Positions 28,978-36,641 of a stretch of DNA of 55,511 nucleotides are shown piece by piece; position 1 is the stretch's first letter, and the number at the start of each line of letters is the position of its first letter. This DNA comes from Deltaproteobacteria bacterium. GTDB lineage: Bacteria > Desulfobacterota > Desulfobaccia > Desulfobaccales > Desulfobaccaceae. The translations under genes and the position numbers were made by a program. Under the pieces are notes generated by a model. It had not been told where the DNA came from. It was given only the letters and a program-made list of their open reading frames with translations, and ran no database searches. The stretch lies in assembly GCA_019309545.1 (NCBI GenBank), contig JAFDGA010000025.1:1-55511 (forward strand). Direction: 5' to 3'.

Positions 28978-30411
28978 ATGTTTAATAAAGTTCTGGTCGC
29001 CAACCGGGGGGAGATCGCTATTCGGGTCATTCGGGCCTGTAAAGAGTTAGGTATCCCCACGGTGGCCATATTTACCGAGCAGGATGCCAACGCCCTGCAT
29101 ATTCAGAAGGCCGATCAGTCTATCCTGGTGACCCCGGGGCCGATTGCCGGCTATCTGGATTACGACCAGATCATCCGGGTGGCCAAATGGGCCGGAGCCG
29201 ACGCCGTCCATCCAGGCTATGGCTTTATTGCCGAAAACTGGCATTTTGCCCATGCCTGCGAGGATAACGGCCTTACCTTTATCGGCCCGCCGGCCCCGGC
29301 TATTCGGGCCATGGGCAGCAAAACTAAGGCCCGGGAGATCATGGAGGCGGCGGGGGTACCGATCATTCCCGGCTCCCCGGCTATCAATACCGAGGGCGAG
29401 GCCACTTACTGGGCTGCCCGGATCGGCTATCCACTATTAATCAAGGCCAAGGCCGGGGGCGGGGGCCGCGGCATGCGTCTGGTTTACAATGATGGGGAAC
29501 TGCTCCGGAATCTGAACTCGGCCCGCACCGAAGCCCAAAAGACCTTTGGCGATGCCACAGTTTATCTGGAAAAATTCATCTCTGAACCCAAACACATTGA
29601 AATCCAGTTGATGGCGGATAGATATGGCCGGATCGTCCACCTGGGGGAACGGGACTGTTCCATCCAGCGGCGGCACCAGAAGTTGATTGAAATTGCACCC
29701 TCCCTGGTCCTGACCCCGCAAAAACGGACGGAAATGGGAGAGGTGGCCAAGCGCGCCGCCCGCCAGATCGGTTACCATTCGGTGGGCACGGTGGAGTTTT
29801 TGGTCGATCGGCGGCTCAATTATTATTTCCTAGAGGTCAATACTCGCATCCAGGTCGAACACACCATTACCGAACTGATAACGGGAATCGACATTGTTAA
29901 AGAACAAATTAGGCTGGCGGCCGGGGAGCCTTTGCAACTGACCCAGGAAGAGGTGACCCTGCGCGGCCATGCTATCGAGTGTCGGATCAATGCTGAGGAC
30001 CCGCGCAACAACTTCTTCCCCTCGCCGGGTAAAATTACCAAATACCAATCCCCCGGCGGGTTCGGCATCCGCATTGATGGCTGTATCTTTGGTGGATATG
30101 AGGTGCCGCCCTATTTTGACCCGATGATTTCCAAGCTCTGCGCCTGGGGGCTCACCTGGGAGGAAGCGGTGCAGCGGATGCAACGGGCCTTGGATGAATA
30201 TCTCATCCGGGGGATCAAAACGACGATCCCGCTTTATAAAAAATTACTGCAAGATGAAGAATTCCGCAGCGGCCAGTTTACCACCGAATACATGGAGAAA
30301 AAGATCCAGGCCTTGAGCTATGAGGATGTCAAGGAACCCTGGGACATTTTTTATATCGCCGCGGCTGCCTTATTTTTTGAATTGAATTCCTTTTACTCGG
30401 AGAAAAGCTAA
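28978..30411 (+). CDS. Biotin carboxylase subunit (acetyl-CoA/pyruvate carboxylase type)
   Basis: This subunit carboxylates biotin on a carrier protein using bicarbonate and ATP. The 477-residue protein has the full set of domains: N-terminal VANRGEIAIRVIRACKELG, the ATP-grasp glycine loop KAKAGGGGRGMR, the catalytic segment EVNTRIQVEHTITE, and the C-terminal biotin-carboxylase domain. The length fits AccC or PycA-type stand-alone subunits. No biotin carrier gene is adjacent. The next gene, 5 bp downstream, is an OadA-like protein that lacks a biotin domain, so the carrier must be elsewhere. Confidence 0.92.
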   Translation: MFNKVLVANRGEIAIRVIRACKELGIPTVAIFTEQDANALHIQKADQSILVTPGPIAGYLDYDQIIRVAKWAGADAVHPGYGFIAENWHFAHACEDNGLTFIGPPAPAIRAMGSKTKAREIMEAAGVPIIPGSPAINTEGEATYWAARIGYPLLIKAKAGGGGRGMRLVYNDGELLRNLNSARTEAQKTFGDATVYLEKFISEPKHIEIQLMADRYGRIVHLGERDCSIQRRHQKLIEIAPSLVLTPQKRTEMGEVAKRAARQIGYHSVGTVEFLVDRRLNYYFLEVNTRIQVEHTITELITGIDIVKEQIRLAAGEPLQLTQEEVTLRGHAIECRINAEDPRNNFFPSPGKITKYQSPGGFGIRIDGCIFGGYEVPPYFDPMISKLCAWGLTWEEAVQRMQRALDEYLIRGIKTTIPLYKKLLQDEEFRSGQFTTEYMEKKIQALSYEDVKEPWDIFYIAAAALFFELNSFYSEKS

Positions 30412-30416
30412 AACCT

Positions 30417-32114
30417 ATGTTTATGCCGGTCAAGGTCTCGGACGTCACTCTGCGTGACGGCATCGAGGATTTTGTCCTCAAATATATCCATATGGAAGAA
30501 CTGGTCCGCCTAGGCGAACTGCTGGACCGGGCCCGGTTCTATTCTATTGATTGTTGGGGCGGCACCACTTTTTATGCCGCCATCACTGCTCTTAAAGAAG
30601 ACCCCTGGGAGCGCTTGAAGAAGCTGCGGCGGGCGGTTCACCATACCCCGTTGCAGATGATTGTCCGGGGTCAGATGCTGGTGGGCTTCAAGCCCTACCA
30701 TAAAGAGGTAGTGCGCAAATTCATGAGCAAAGCCGCGGCCCTGGGGATTGACATCTTCCGGATTTACGATTCCTTGAACGATGTGCAGAATATGAAGTTG
30801 ACTATTGCGGTCGGCAAGGAGCTGCGCAAGCAGGTCGAGGCCACCCTGTTATTCTCACTTAATCCCCATATCAAATTAGACGACTATATCCGGCTGGCCG
30901 GGGAACTGCTCCGCCTGGGAGCGGATGCTATTTGCATCAATGATTCCTTTGGGGTCATGACACCCCACCAGGTGGCCAGCCTGGTGGCCTCCTTTCGGAA
31001 ATACTTCAGCCAACCGCTGCGCTTGCATCTGCACGACAACCACCAGACAGCCCTGACCTCCTACCAGGAGGGTATCCGGACCGGGGCGGAGATGGTCGAT
31101 ACCACCCTGTCAGCCCTCACTTGGCCCTATGGACCGCCAGCGGTAGAATCCCTGGTGTTTTCCCTGGGGGGCACGCTTTACGATCCGCATCTGGACGTGG
31201 ATGTCCTGAGCGAGATTTCTCAATACATCAGAGCCTTGAAGCGGAATTATAACTACCAGGACCCTCCCTTGAAAAGATCAGTGGATCATCTGGCCGGGGG
31301 GTATCTGCCCGGACCTCTAAAAGAGTTTATCCGGGAGGAATTAATCCGCCGGAAGGCCCGGGATCGCCAGCAAGTGGCCTTCAAAGAGGCCAAAAAGGTC
31401 TGGGAAGATTTGGGCTTCCCGCCGCTCAAGGGCCGGATTCTGGAAATCGTCGGCGAACAGACGGTGGAAAATATCTTTTCCCGGCACCGGTATGAAACCA
31501 TTACCCCCGGCATGCGGGACCTGGTGCAAGGGCGTTATGGTCGGCTTTACACCCCGGCCAACGACGAGTTGCGGCGCCGGGCCATGGCCGCGGCCGAGGC
31601 CGAGGCCGGGCCGGGCTGGGAAGGAACCCTGCGTCACCTCCCGGGGCTGGCCCGGGAAGAGGATGTCCTCACCTATTCTTTATTTCCGGAGGAAGCTGGC
31701 CGGTTTTTCCGTCTCAAAGTTGAAGGTCCGGCAGAGCCTCCTACCGCACCGGCAAGTCCGGCCCGGGCTGCTCCTGAGCCTCAGGTACCGGTCCGCCTGC
31801 CCCCGGCCATTCCCCGGGGTTTAAGCATGATCCTCAAGGGTGAAGAGGTTACGGCCCGGATGGAAGGCATCGGTCCGCTCCGGAACAATAAACAGACTCT
31901 GTTCATCAGTGTGTTTGACCACACCGAAGAGCTCGAGGTCCATCGTCCGGCCAGTGCTGACCAGATGCCGGAGTATATTGTTACCATGCACGGCGAGAGC
32001 TATCGGATAAAATTCAAGAAGGCCTTCCCTAAAGAAGAAGAATATGTCCCGATCTTTCTCGAGGTCAATGGCAAGATCGAGGAATTTCTGATCAAACATA
32101 TCCACATTGATTGA
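30417..32114 (+). CDS. OadA/PycB-like carboxyltransferase homologue with altered active site and no biotin domain
   Basis: The TIM-barrel and following PYC_OADA domain are recognisable: CWGGTTFYAAITALKEDPWERL, RGQMLVGF, DIFRIYDSLNDVQNM, LHLHDNHQTA (metal-binding His pair) and EDLGFPPLKGRILEIVGEQTV. Several hallmark residues are changed: the usual RDAHQSL is RDGIEDF, the carbamylated Lys of IKDMAGLL is Asn in INDSFGVM, and the Thr/Ser of PGG(x)TNL is lost in AGGYLPGPL. The C-terminus has a beta-rich domain but no EAMKM biotin site. It is paired with the biotin carboxylase subunit and probably cotranscribed. It may need a separate carrier, catalyse another reaction, or be regulatory. Confidence 0.85.
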   Translation: MFMPVKVSDVTLRDGIEDFVLKYIHMEELVRLGELLDRARFYSIDCWGGTTFYAAITALKEDPWERLKKLRRAVHHTPLQMIVRGQMLVGFKPYHKEVVRKFMSKAAALGIDIFRIYDSLNDVQNMKLTIAVGKELRKQVEATLLFSLNPHIKLDDYIRLAGELLRLGADAICINDSFGVMTPHQVASLVASFRKYFSQPLRLHLHDNHQTALTSYQEGIRTGAEMVDTTLSALTWPYGPPAVESLVFSLGGTLYDPHLDVDVLSEISQYIRALKRNYNYQDPPLKRSVDHLAGGYLPGPLKEFIREELIRRKARDRQQVAFKEAKKVWEDLGFPPLKGRILEIVGEQTVENIFSRHRYETITPGMRDLVQGRYGRLYTPANDELRRRAMAAAEAEAGPGWEGTLRHLPGLAREEDVLTYSLFPEEAGRFFRLKVEGPAEPPTAPASPARAAPEPQVPVRLPPAIPRGLSMILKGEEVTARMEGIGPLRNNKQTLFISVFDHTEELEVHRPASADQMPEYIVTMHGESYRIKFKKAFPKEEEYVPIFLEVNGKIEEFLIKHIHID

Positions 32115-32138
32115 TTTGATCCGCCGGGGGCAACCCGT

Positions 32139-32164
32139 CCGGTGGCCACCGGCTTTTTCTTTTG
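32139..32164 (+). terminator. Intrinsic terminator after the OadA-like gene
   Basis: The palindrome CCGGTGGCCACCGG (32139-32152), folding as CCGGT/ACCGG around GGCC, is followed by a T-rich run ending at 32164. It lies 25 bp after the stop. Confidence 0.75.
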
Positions 32165-32194
32165 ATTTAAGGTTCCGGTTCATAGGAGGGCATT

Positions 32195-33037
32195 ATGGGA
32201 GTACGTCATCGGACATTGCCAGTGGGTTGGTATCCGGGTTCGGCCCGCACCTGTCAGGAAGAAATCGCAGATTTTATTGCCGGAGTCAAACCCCTTCCGG
32301 CTGGAACCAAGGTCTATGGCGGCGTCATGCCGCACGCCGGTTGGTACTTCTCCGGCAAACTGGCGGCCCAGGTCTTTTACCTGGCTTCCCAGGCCACCCA
32401 GCCCCAGGTGGTCTGTGTGTTTGGCGGCCACCTAGGCAGCGGCTCTCCCCCCCTGATGGTCAGCGACGACGGCTGGGAGACGCCGCTGGGGACCATAGCG
32501 GTGGCAACCGAATTTTTAGAACCGCTGCGGGAACGGCTGCGCTTTCAGGAAGAATATCCCGGCGACAATACCATTGAGATCCAACTGCCGTTTGTCAAAC
32601 ACTTTTTTCCCCAGGCCAAATTGTTGGCGCTGCGCGCTCCCCATTCCCACCAGGCCATTGAACTGGGCCGGGCAGTAGCGGAGGTGGCCCAGAACCTAAA
32701 ACTCAGCCTACTGGCCTTTGGCTCTGCTGACCTTACCCATTATGGCCCCAATTATGGCTGGACTCCCAAAGGCTATGGGGCGGCGGCGGTCAAGTGGGTC
32801 AAGGAGGTCAATGATAAGCATTTTATCGACCAGGCCCTGGCCCTGAATGCGGAGGGAGTGCTTCAGGCCGCGGCCCGGGATCAAAGCTCCTGCAGTGCCG
32901 GAGCGGTGGCCGCAGCCATAACCGCAGCCCAGGCCTTGGGAGCCAGCCAGGCCCGGCTGGTCGATTATTATACCAGCTACGACATCCGCCCCGGTGACAG
33001 CTTCGTAGGCTACGCTGGCATTATACTGACCGGATAA
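32195..33037 (+). CDS. MEMO-family protein (AmmeMemoRadiSam system protein B type)
   Basis: MEMO proteins share a fold with nonheme-iron extradiol dioxygenases. The 280-residue protein keeps the likely metal and active-site residues: His in MPHAGWYFSG, His in FGGHLG, and Cys in SSCSAGAV. In many anaerobes the gene is linked to AMMECR1 and radical-SAM genes; neither is present here, so this copy is solitary. The start has GGAGGG upstream. Its reaction is not established. Confidence 0.92.
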   Translation: MGVRHRTLPVGWYPGSARTCQEEIADFIAGVKPLPAGTKVYGGVMPHAGWYFSGKLAAQVFYLASQATQPQVVCVFGGHLGSGSPPLMVSDDGWETPLGTIAVATEFLEPLRERLRFQEEYPGDNTIEIQLPFVKHFFPQAKLLALRAPHSHQAIELGRAVAEVAQNLKLSLLAFGSADLTHYGPNYGWTPKGYGAAAVKWVKEVNDKHFIDQALALNAEGVLQAAARDQSSCSAGAVAAAITAAQALGASQARLVDYYTSYDIRPGDSFVGYAGIILTG

Positions 33038-33063
33038 AATTAAAAGGCCTATCTCTGTAGCAG

Positions 33064-33084
33064 GGGCGACCCGCAGGGTCGCCC
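33064..33084. repeat. GC-rich perfect palindrome (REP-like)
   Basis: GGGCGACCC and GGGTCGCCC form a perfect 9-bp inverted repeat around GCA. It lies between the MEMO and TPR genes with no T tract, so it is not a standard terminator. A degenerate copy is at 26059-26082. Confidence 0.6.
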
Positions 33085-33108
33085 TAACGGGGAAAATCCT
33101 TATAAATT

Positions 33109-33828
33109 ATGAGAAGCTTGAAAATTAGCCTCTGGGTCCCGGTGTTGATAGCCGTACTCAATTTTTTTATGGCCTGCGGGTGGTGGAAAAACTCCGAGCC
33201 GCAACCGACCTTGGCCGAGCAGTTGGCCGCGGCCCGGGAAAGCTCCACTGAGACCAGGAAATCAGCGACGGAGTATGTAAGGCAGGGGCTTGATTATGCC
33301 TCCCAGGGCCAATATGATCAGGCCATCGCGGCGTTCACCCAAGCTCAGCAGGAAAACCCGGCCTATGCCAAGGCCTACTATAACCGCGGGGTGGCCTATG
33401 TTAAAAAAGGTCAGTACGACCAGGCTATTGTCGATTTCAATCAGGCCCTGAAGCTAAATCCTAAGGATGCCGACACTTACAACCACCGGGGAGTGGCCTA
33501 TCGGGCCCAAGGCCAGACGGAGCGGGCCTTGGCCGACTACAACCAGGCGATTCAACTAAACCCACGGTTATCTAAGGCCTATCTTAACCGCGGGGTGGCT
33601 TACGTGAAAAACGGCCAGATGGATCAGGCCATCGCCAACTTTAACGAAGCCATTAGGCTGGATCCACGGTATGCCAAGGCCTACTTTAACAAGGCCCTGG
33701 CCTGTGACCAGGCCGGTCGCCGCCCGGAGGCTATTGAGGCCTACCAAAGTTATCTTAAATATGCCCCCAGCCAGGAGGCCCAATATATTGAGCCGGTACG
33801 CCAGCGGCTCAAAGAGTTGTCTAAGTAA
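33109..33828 (+). CDS. Tetratricopeptide-repeat lipoprotein
   Basis: The 239-residue protein has a lipoprotein signal ending FFMAC (Cys23), a linker, then five tandem TPR units from about residue 60, for example AYYNRGVAYVKKGQYDQAIVDFNQALKLNP. The repeats are close copies of each other, suggesting recent internal duplication. TPR lipoproteins act as scaffolds at the membrane; the partner cannot be told. It sits alone after the GC palindrome. Confidence 0.9.
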   Translation: MRSLKISLWVPVLIAVLNFFMACGWWKNSEPQPTLAEQLAAARESSTETRKSATEYVRQGLDYASQGQYDQAIAAFTQAQQENPAYAKAYYNRGVAYVKKGQYDQAIVDFNQALKLNPKDADTYNHRGVAYRAQGQTERALADYNQAIQLNPRLSKAYLNRGVAYVKNGQMDQAIANFNEAIRLDPRYAKAYFNKALACDQAGRRPEAIEAYQSYLKYAPSQEAQYIEPVRQRLKELSK

Positions 33829-34459
33829 TTGACAGTTGCAAAGACTGACGTCCCTCTCCATTAAAATCTTTACTGCGTCTTTCCCACCAATAATCCTGAT
33901 TATCTGAAATTGCCCGCCAAACATAAGATTACAAGGATGGTTAGTTACAAGATTTATATCATTTGTCAAAAATAATTTTGCCTGGCGCAAAACACCCCCA
34001 ATCGAGAGATTGCTTTTTGTGCCAGGTGGGATTATCCCAAAGGAGGAGATGTCGCAGGCGTTCAGGCGGAGGGGCTTACACTAGTAAGGGACACGGAATT
34101 AAGCATCTTGGGAGGCCTGGACGCGGCCGTTCGCTTAAGCCCTCGGGGTCCTGTTGATGAAGGCGTTTAATCGAAGGGGCTTTGGTCCGACGGCTGATAC
34201 TGAACAAGCCGCTAGCGGATTGTGACCGCTGCCTAAAAATAAGGCCCGGATCGCCATGCGGCGAAGATGGCGGCGTTTGGTCGCCGCGGCTTGAGCCGCG
34301 CCCTCTGGACAACTAAAATTTTTGGGGATCGCGATAATTTATAATTAATATAATCACCGAAATTATTCTAACAACAGCTTCTCTGTTAAGGGTGGATACC
34401 ACCGAACCAGGTGGTTATTCAGTGGGGCGCAAGCATTTGAATAATCAAAGGGAAAAGCA
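33829..34459. other. Non-coding region with structured segments
   Basis: About 630 bp lie between the convergent TPR and hisG genes. It holds the long hairpin at 33981-34026 and a GC palindrome CGCGGC/GCCGCG (34285-34300). The frame running from the hairpin through TGTGCCAGG to a stop near 34170 looks coding-like in composition but has no start site or family I recognise; it may be a decayed gene, perhaps of a mobile element, or a structured RNA. Confidence 0.45.
33981..34026 (+). other. Long hairpin with GAGA tetraloop
   Basis: CCTGGCGCAAAA (33981-33992) pairs with TTTTGTGCCAGG (34015-34026), a 12-bp helix with one G-U pair. Inside it CAATC and GATTG close a GAGA loop of the GNRA class. No T tract follows, so it is not a terminator on this strand. 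Confidence 0.55.
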
Positions 34460-35335
34460 TCAGATGACTTTGTGTAGAGGATATTCGATGATTCCGGTGC
34501 AGCCATGCTTGATTAATTGTGGAATGAGACTGCGGACCTCGGCCTGATGCACTACCACTTCGACTGAAAACCAGTCCGTTTCATATAGCGAGGCGATGGT
34601 CGGGGCCTGGAGGCAGGGGAGCATGGCCACCACCTGAGACAGATTTTGTTCCGGGACATTCATTTTCAGGCCCACCATCTTTTCGGCGTGCAGGGCCCCC
34701 TTCAGCAGCAGGGCGATATGTTCGATCTTCTCCCGTTTCCAGGCATCCTGTTCCCAAATCACGGGATTGGCAATCAGTTGCGGGTTGGATTGAAAGAGTT
34801 CGTGGATGATTTTGAGGCCATGGGCTCGAATGGTACTGCCGGTTTCGGTAACCTCAACGACCGCGTCTACCAGTCCGGCCGCCACCTTGGCCTCGGTGGC
34901 CCCCCAGGAAAACTCGACTTTGATCGGAATCTGGCGCTCGGCAAAGTAGCGCCGGGTGAAATTGACCAGTTCGGTGGCAATCTTTTTCCCGGCCAGGTCT
35001 TCCAGCGTCTGATAGGGGGCATCCGCCGGGACTGCCAGCACCCAGCGGGCCGGTTTCTGGCTGGTCTTGGAATAGATCAGATCGCTTACCACCACCACAT
35101 GGGAGTCATTTTCCATGATCCAGTCCCGCCCGGTGAGGCCGCAATCCAGGGTGCCGTTTTCCACGTAGCGGGACATCTCCTGGGCCCGGCACATCGAACA
35201 ACTGATCTCGGGATCATCGACATCCGGAAAATAGCTCCGCCCATTGATGGTGATCTTCCAACCGGATTTATTAAAAAGTTCCAGGGTAGCCTTTTCCAGA
35301 CTACCCTTGGGAATGCCTAACTTTAGGTTATTCAT
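34460..35335 (-). CDS. hisG: ATP phosphoribosyltransferase, long form
   Basis: HisG joins ATP and PRPP, the first step of histidine synthesis. The 291-residue length and the C-terminal ACT-like domain (about 215-290) mark the long form, which is inhibited by histidine and does not need HisZ. The catalytic part shows the LTGRDW segment and the PRPP loop region around [15 protein letters not shown]. The start has AAGGAGG at good spacing and overlaps the hisI stop. Confidence 0.95.
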   Translation of the reverse strand: MNNLKLGIPKGSLEKATLELFNKSGWKITINGRSYFPDVDDPEISCSMCRAQEMSRYVENGTLDCGLTGRDWIMENDSHVVVVSDLIYSKTSQKPARWVLAVPADAPYQTLEDLAGKKIATELVNFTRRYFAERQIPIKVEFSWGATEAKVAAGLVDAVVEVTETGSTIRAHGLKIIHELFQSNPQLIANPVIWEQDAWKREKIEHIALLLKGALHAEKMVGLKMNVPEQNLSQVVAMLPCLQAPTIASLYETDWFSVEVVVHQAEVRSLIPQLIKHGCTGIIEYPLHKVI

Positions 35336-35703
35336 TTATAAACCTCCTTGGGGTCAAAGACTTTGGTTCCCACCGGGCGCAAGCTCTGGCCTTCAACCAG
35401 GTTATGAAAACAGCTGCGATATCCCAAATGGCAAGCCGCCCCTCCCACCTGCTCCACCTTCAGGAGTAGCGAATCGTGATCACAGTCCAGATAGATTTCC
35501 TTGACCAACTGAATGTGGCCCGAGGTTTCCCCTTTGATCCAAATTTTCTGTCGGGTCCGGCTGTAATAATGGGCCCGGCGGGTGGTCCGGGTAAGCTCCC
35601 AGGCTTCGGCATTCATAAAACCTAACATCAAGACCTCGCCGGTCTGATAATCTTGCACAATGGCCGGAACAAGACCATTAAGTTTGCTAAAATCCAACAT
35701 CAT
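35332..35703 (-). CDS. hisI: Phosphoribosyl-AMP cyclohydrolase
   Basis: HisI opens the purine ring of phosphoribosyl-AMP, the third step of histidine synthesis. The 123-residue single-domain form shows [32 protein letters not shown], the metal-binding [11 protein letters not shown] with its Asp/Cys/His ligands, and CHLGYRSCF. The fused HisE domain is absent. It overlaps hisG in an ATGA and is translationally coupled to it; the other his genes are elsewhere. Confidence 0.96.
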   Translation of the reverse strand: MMLDFSKLNGLVPAIVQDYQTGEVLMLGFMNAEAWELTRTTRRAHYYSRTRQKIWIKGETSGHIQLVKEIYLDCDHDSLLLKVEQVGGAACHLGYRSCFHNLVEGQSLRPVGTKVFDPKEVYK

Positions 35704-35815
35704 ATTTTACCTTTCGCGGGAAACTGGCTGCTTGTTCTCGAAAAAATACTCCTTTTGGCTTGAATTCGCAACCCGCCATGATAATTTTTACCTTAAAAAA
35801 TGAGTTGAGGATTAT

Positions 35816-36178
35816 ATGAGCAAAGTTATTCAGTTCAGCGAAATGGCTCGCCAGCAGCAACTCCACCTTTTGGAGCATAAACGGCGGGAATTTCAGGAGC
35901 GAGAAGATTATCTGGGCCGGATGCGCAAGCTTCTATTTCAGGTCGAAGCCCAGATGCGTCAGGCCGAACTCGAACAATATGAGCTTTATCGGCAACTCCT
36001 GGAAAATTTTCAGATCGAAGTAAATTTTCCCAATCTCGGGGACCGGGTAGGTCTGCAGCGCCTTTTTGCCGAACATCCGGCCCTGTTGACCCTGAGTCAA
36101 TTCCTGGAAAAACGGCTGGATGCCGAGGAGTGTTATAACCGGCTCAAGGAGCTCCAGCACCACCCCAAACCATCCTGA
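35816..36178 (+). CDS. Hypothetical coiled-coil protein, 120 aa
   Basis: I do not recognise the family. Residues 8-65 are strongly helical and charged, with heptad-like Leu/Gln spacing suggesting a coiled coil; the rest is a short helical domain with LFAEHPALLTLSQFLEKRL. There is no signal peptide. The site GAGG lies a few bases upstream of ATG. It is divergent from hisI with about 110 bp between, so the two may share a control region. Confidence 0.68.
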   Translation: MSKVIQFSEMARQQQLHLLEHKRREFQEREDYLGRMRKLLFQVEAQMRQAELEQYELYRQLLENFQIEVNFPNLGDRVGLQRLFAEHPALLTLSQFLEKRLDAEECYNRLKELQHHPKPS

Positions 36179-36299
36179 CCCTTCCCTGCCCTCTGGGGAT
36201 AAACCGGCGGTTTGAGTGGATAAGGGGGGCGCCCTCTAAAATCGCTGGTTAAATAATCAGCAGATACATTCAACAGAGTTACTGCGAAAAAATAATACC

Positions 36300-36334
36300 A
36301 AAAAACTGACCGGACGGGGGAGGCATCCGGTCAG
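36300..36334 (-). terminator. Minus-strand intrinsic terminator downstream of the hydantoinase gene
   Basis: On the minus strand CTGACCGGA pairs with TCCGGTCAG (36334-36306, a perfect 9-bp stem) and is followed by six T. It is correctly oriented to end the hyuA transcript about 310 bp after its stop, leaving a long A/T-rich 3' tail. Confidence 0.7.
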
Positions 36335-36641
36335 TGGGGTGAAAGGAGAAAATAGGATTTGAACTTTGATTAAGGGGGGGATGTGGTTACCTTATCAAGT
36401 TCAATTATTAATTATGCATTTTATGTGCCAGTTGCGCTTGTTTTATATTTATTAATGTTTACAGTATATTACAATATGCTCTACTTAAACCCCCTGAATT
36501 ATCGGTAAAAAATTTTTAACAGCAAACCCCTAAATATTTGAGATTCGATTTATCTATTTGATTATTAAACAATTATCTGGTTTAAAAAATTTATCTATTT
36601 CCTGGCCTGGACCAATTTTTTAGCAGGCTGTCAAACCGAAA
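36335..36641. other. A/T-rich 3' region after the hydantoinase gene
   Basis: About 300 bp of low-GC sequence contains no convincing open frame. If the terminator at 36300 is the true end, this is an unusually long 3' untranslated region and could hold a small RNA, but I see no specific structure. Confidence 0.35.
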
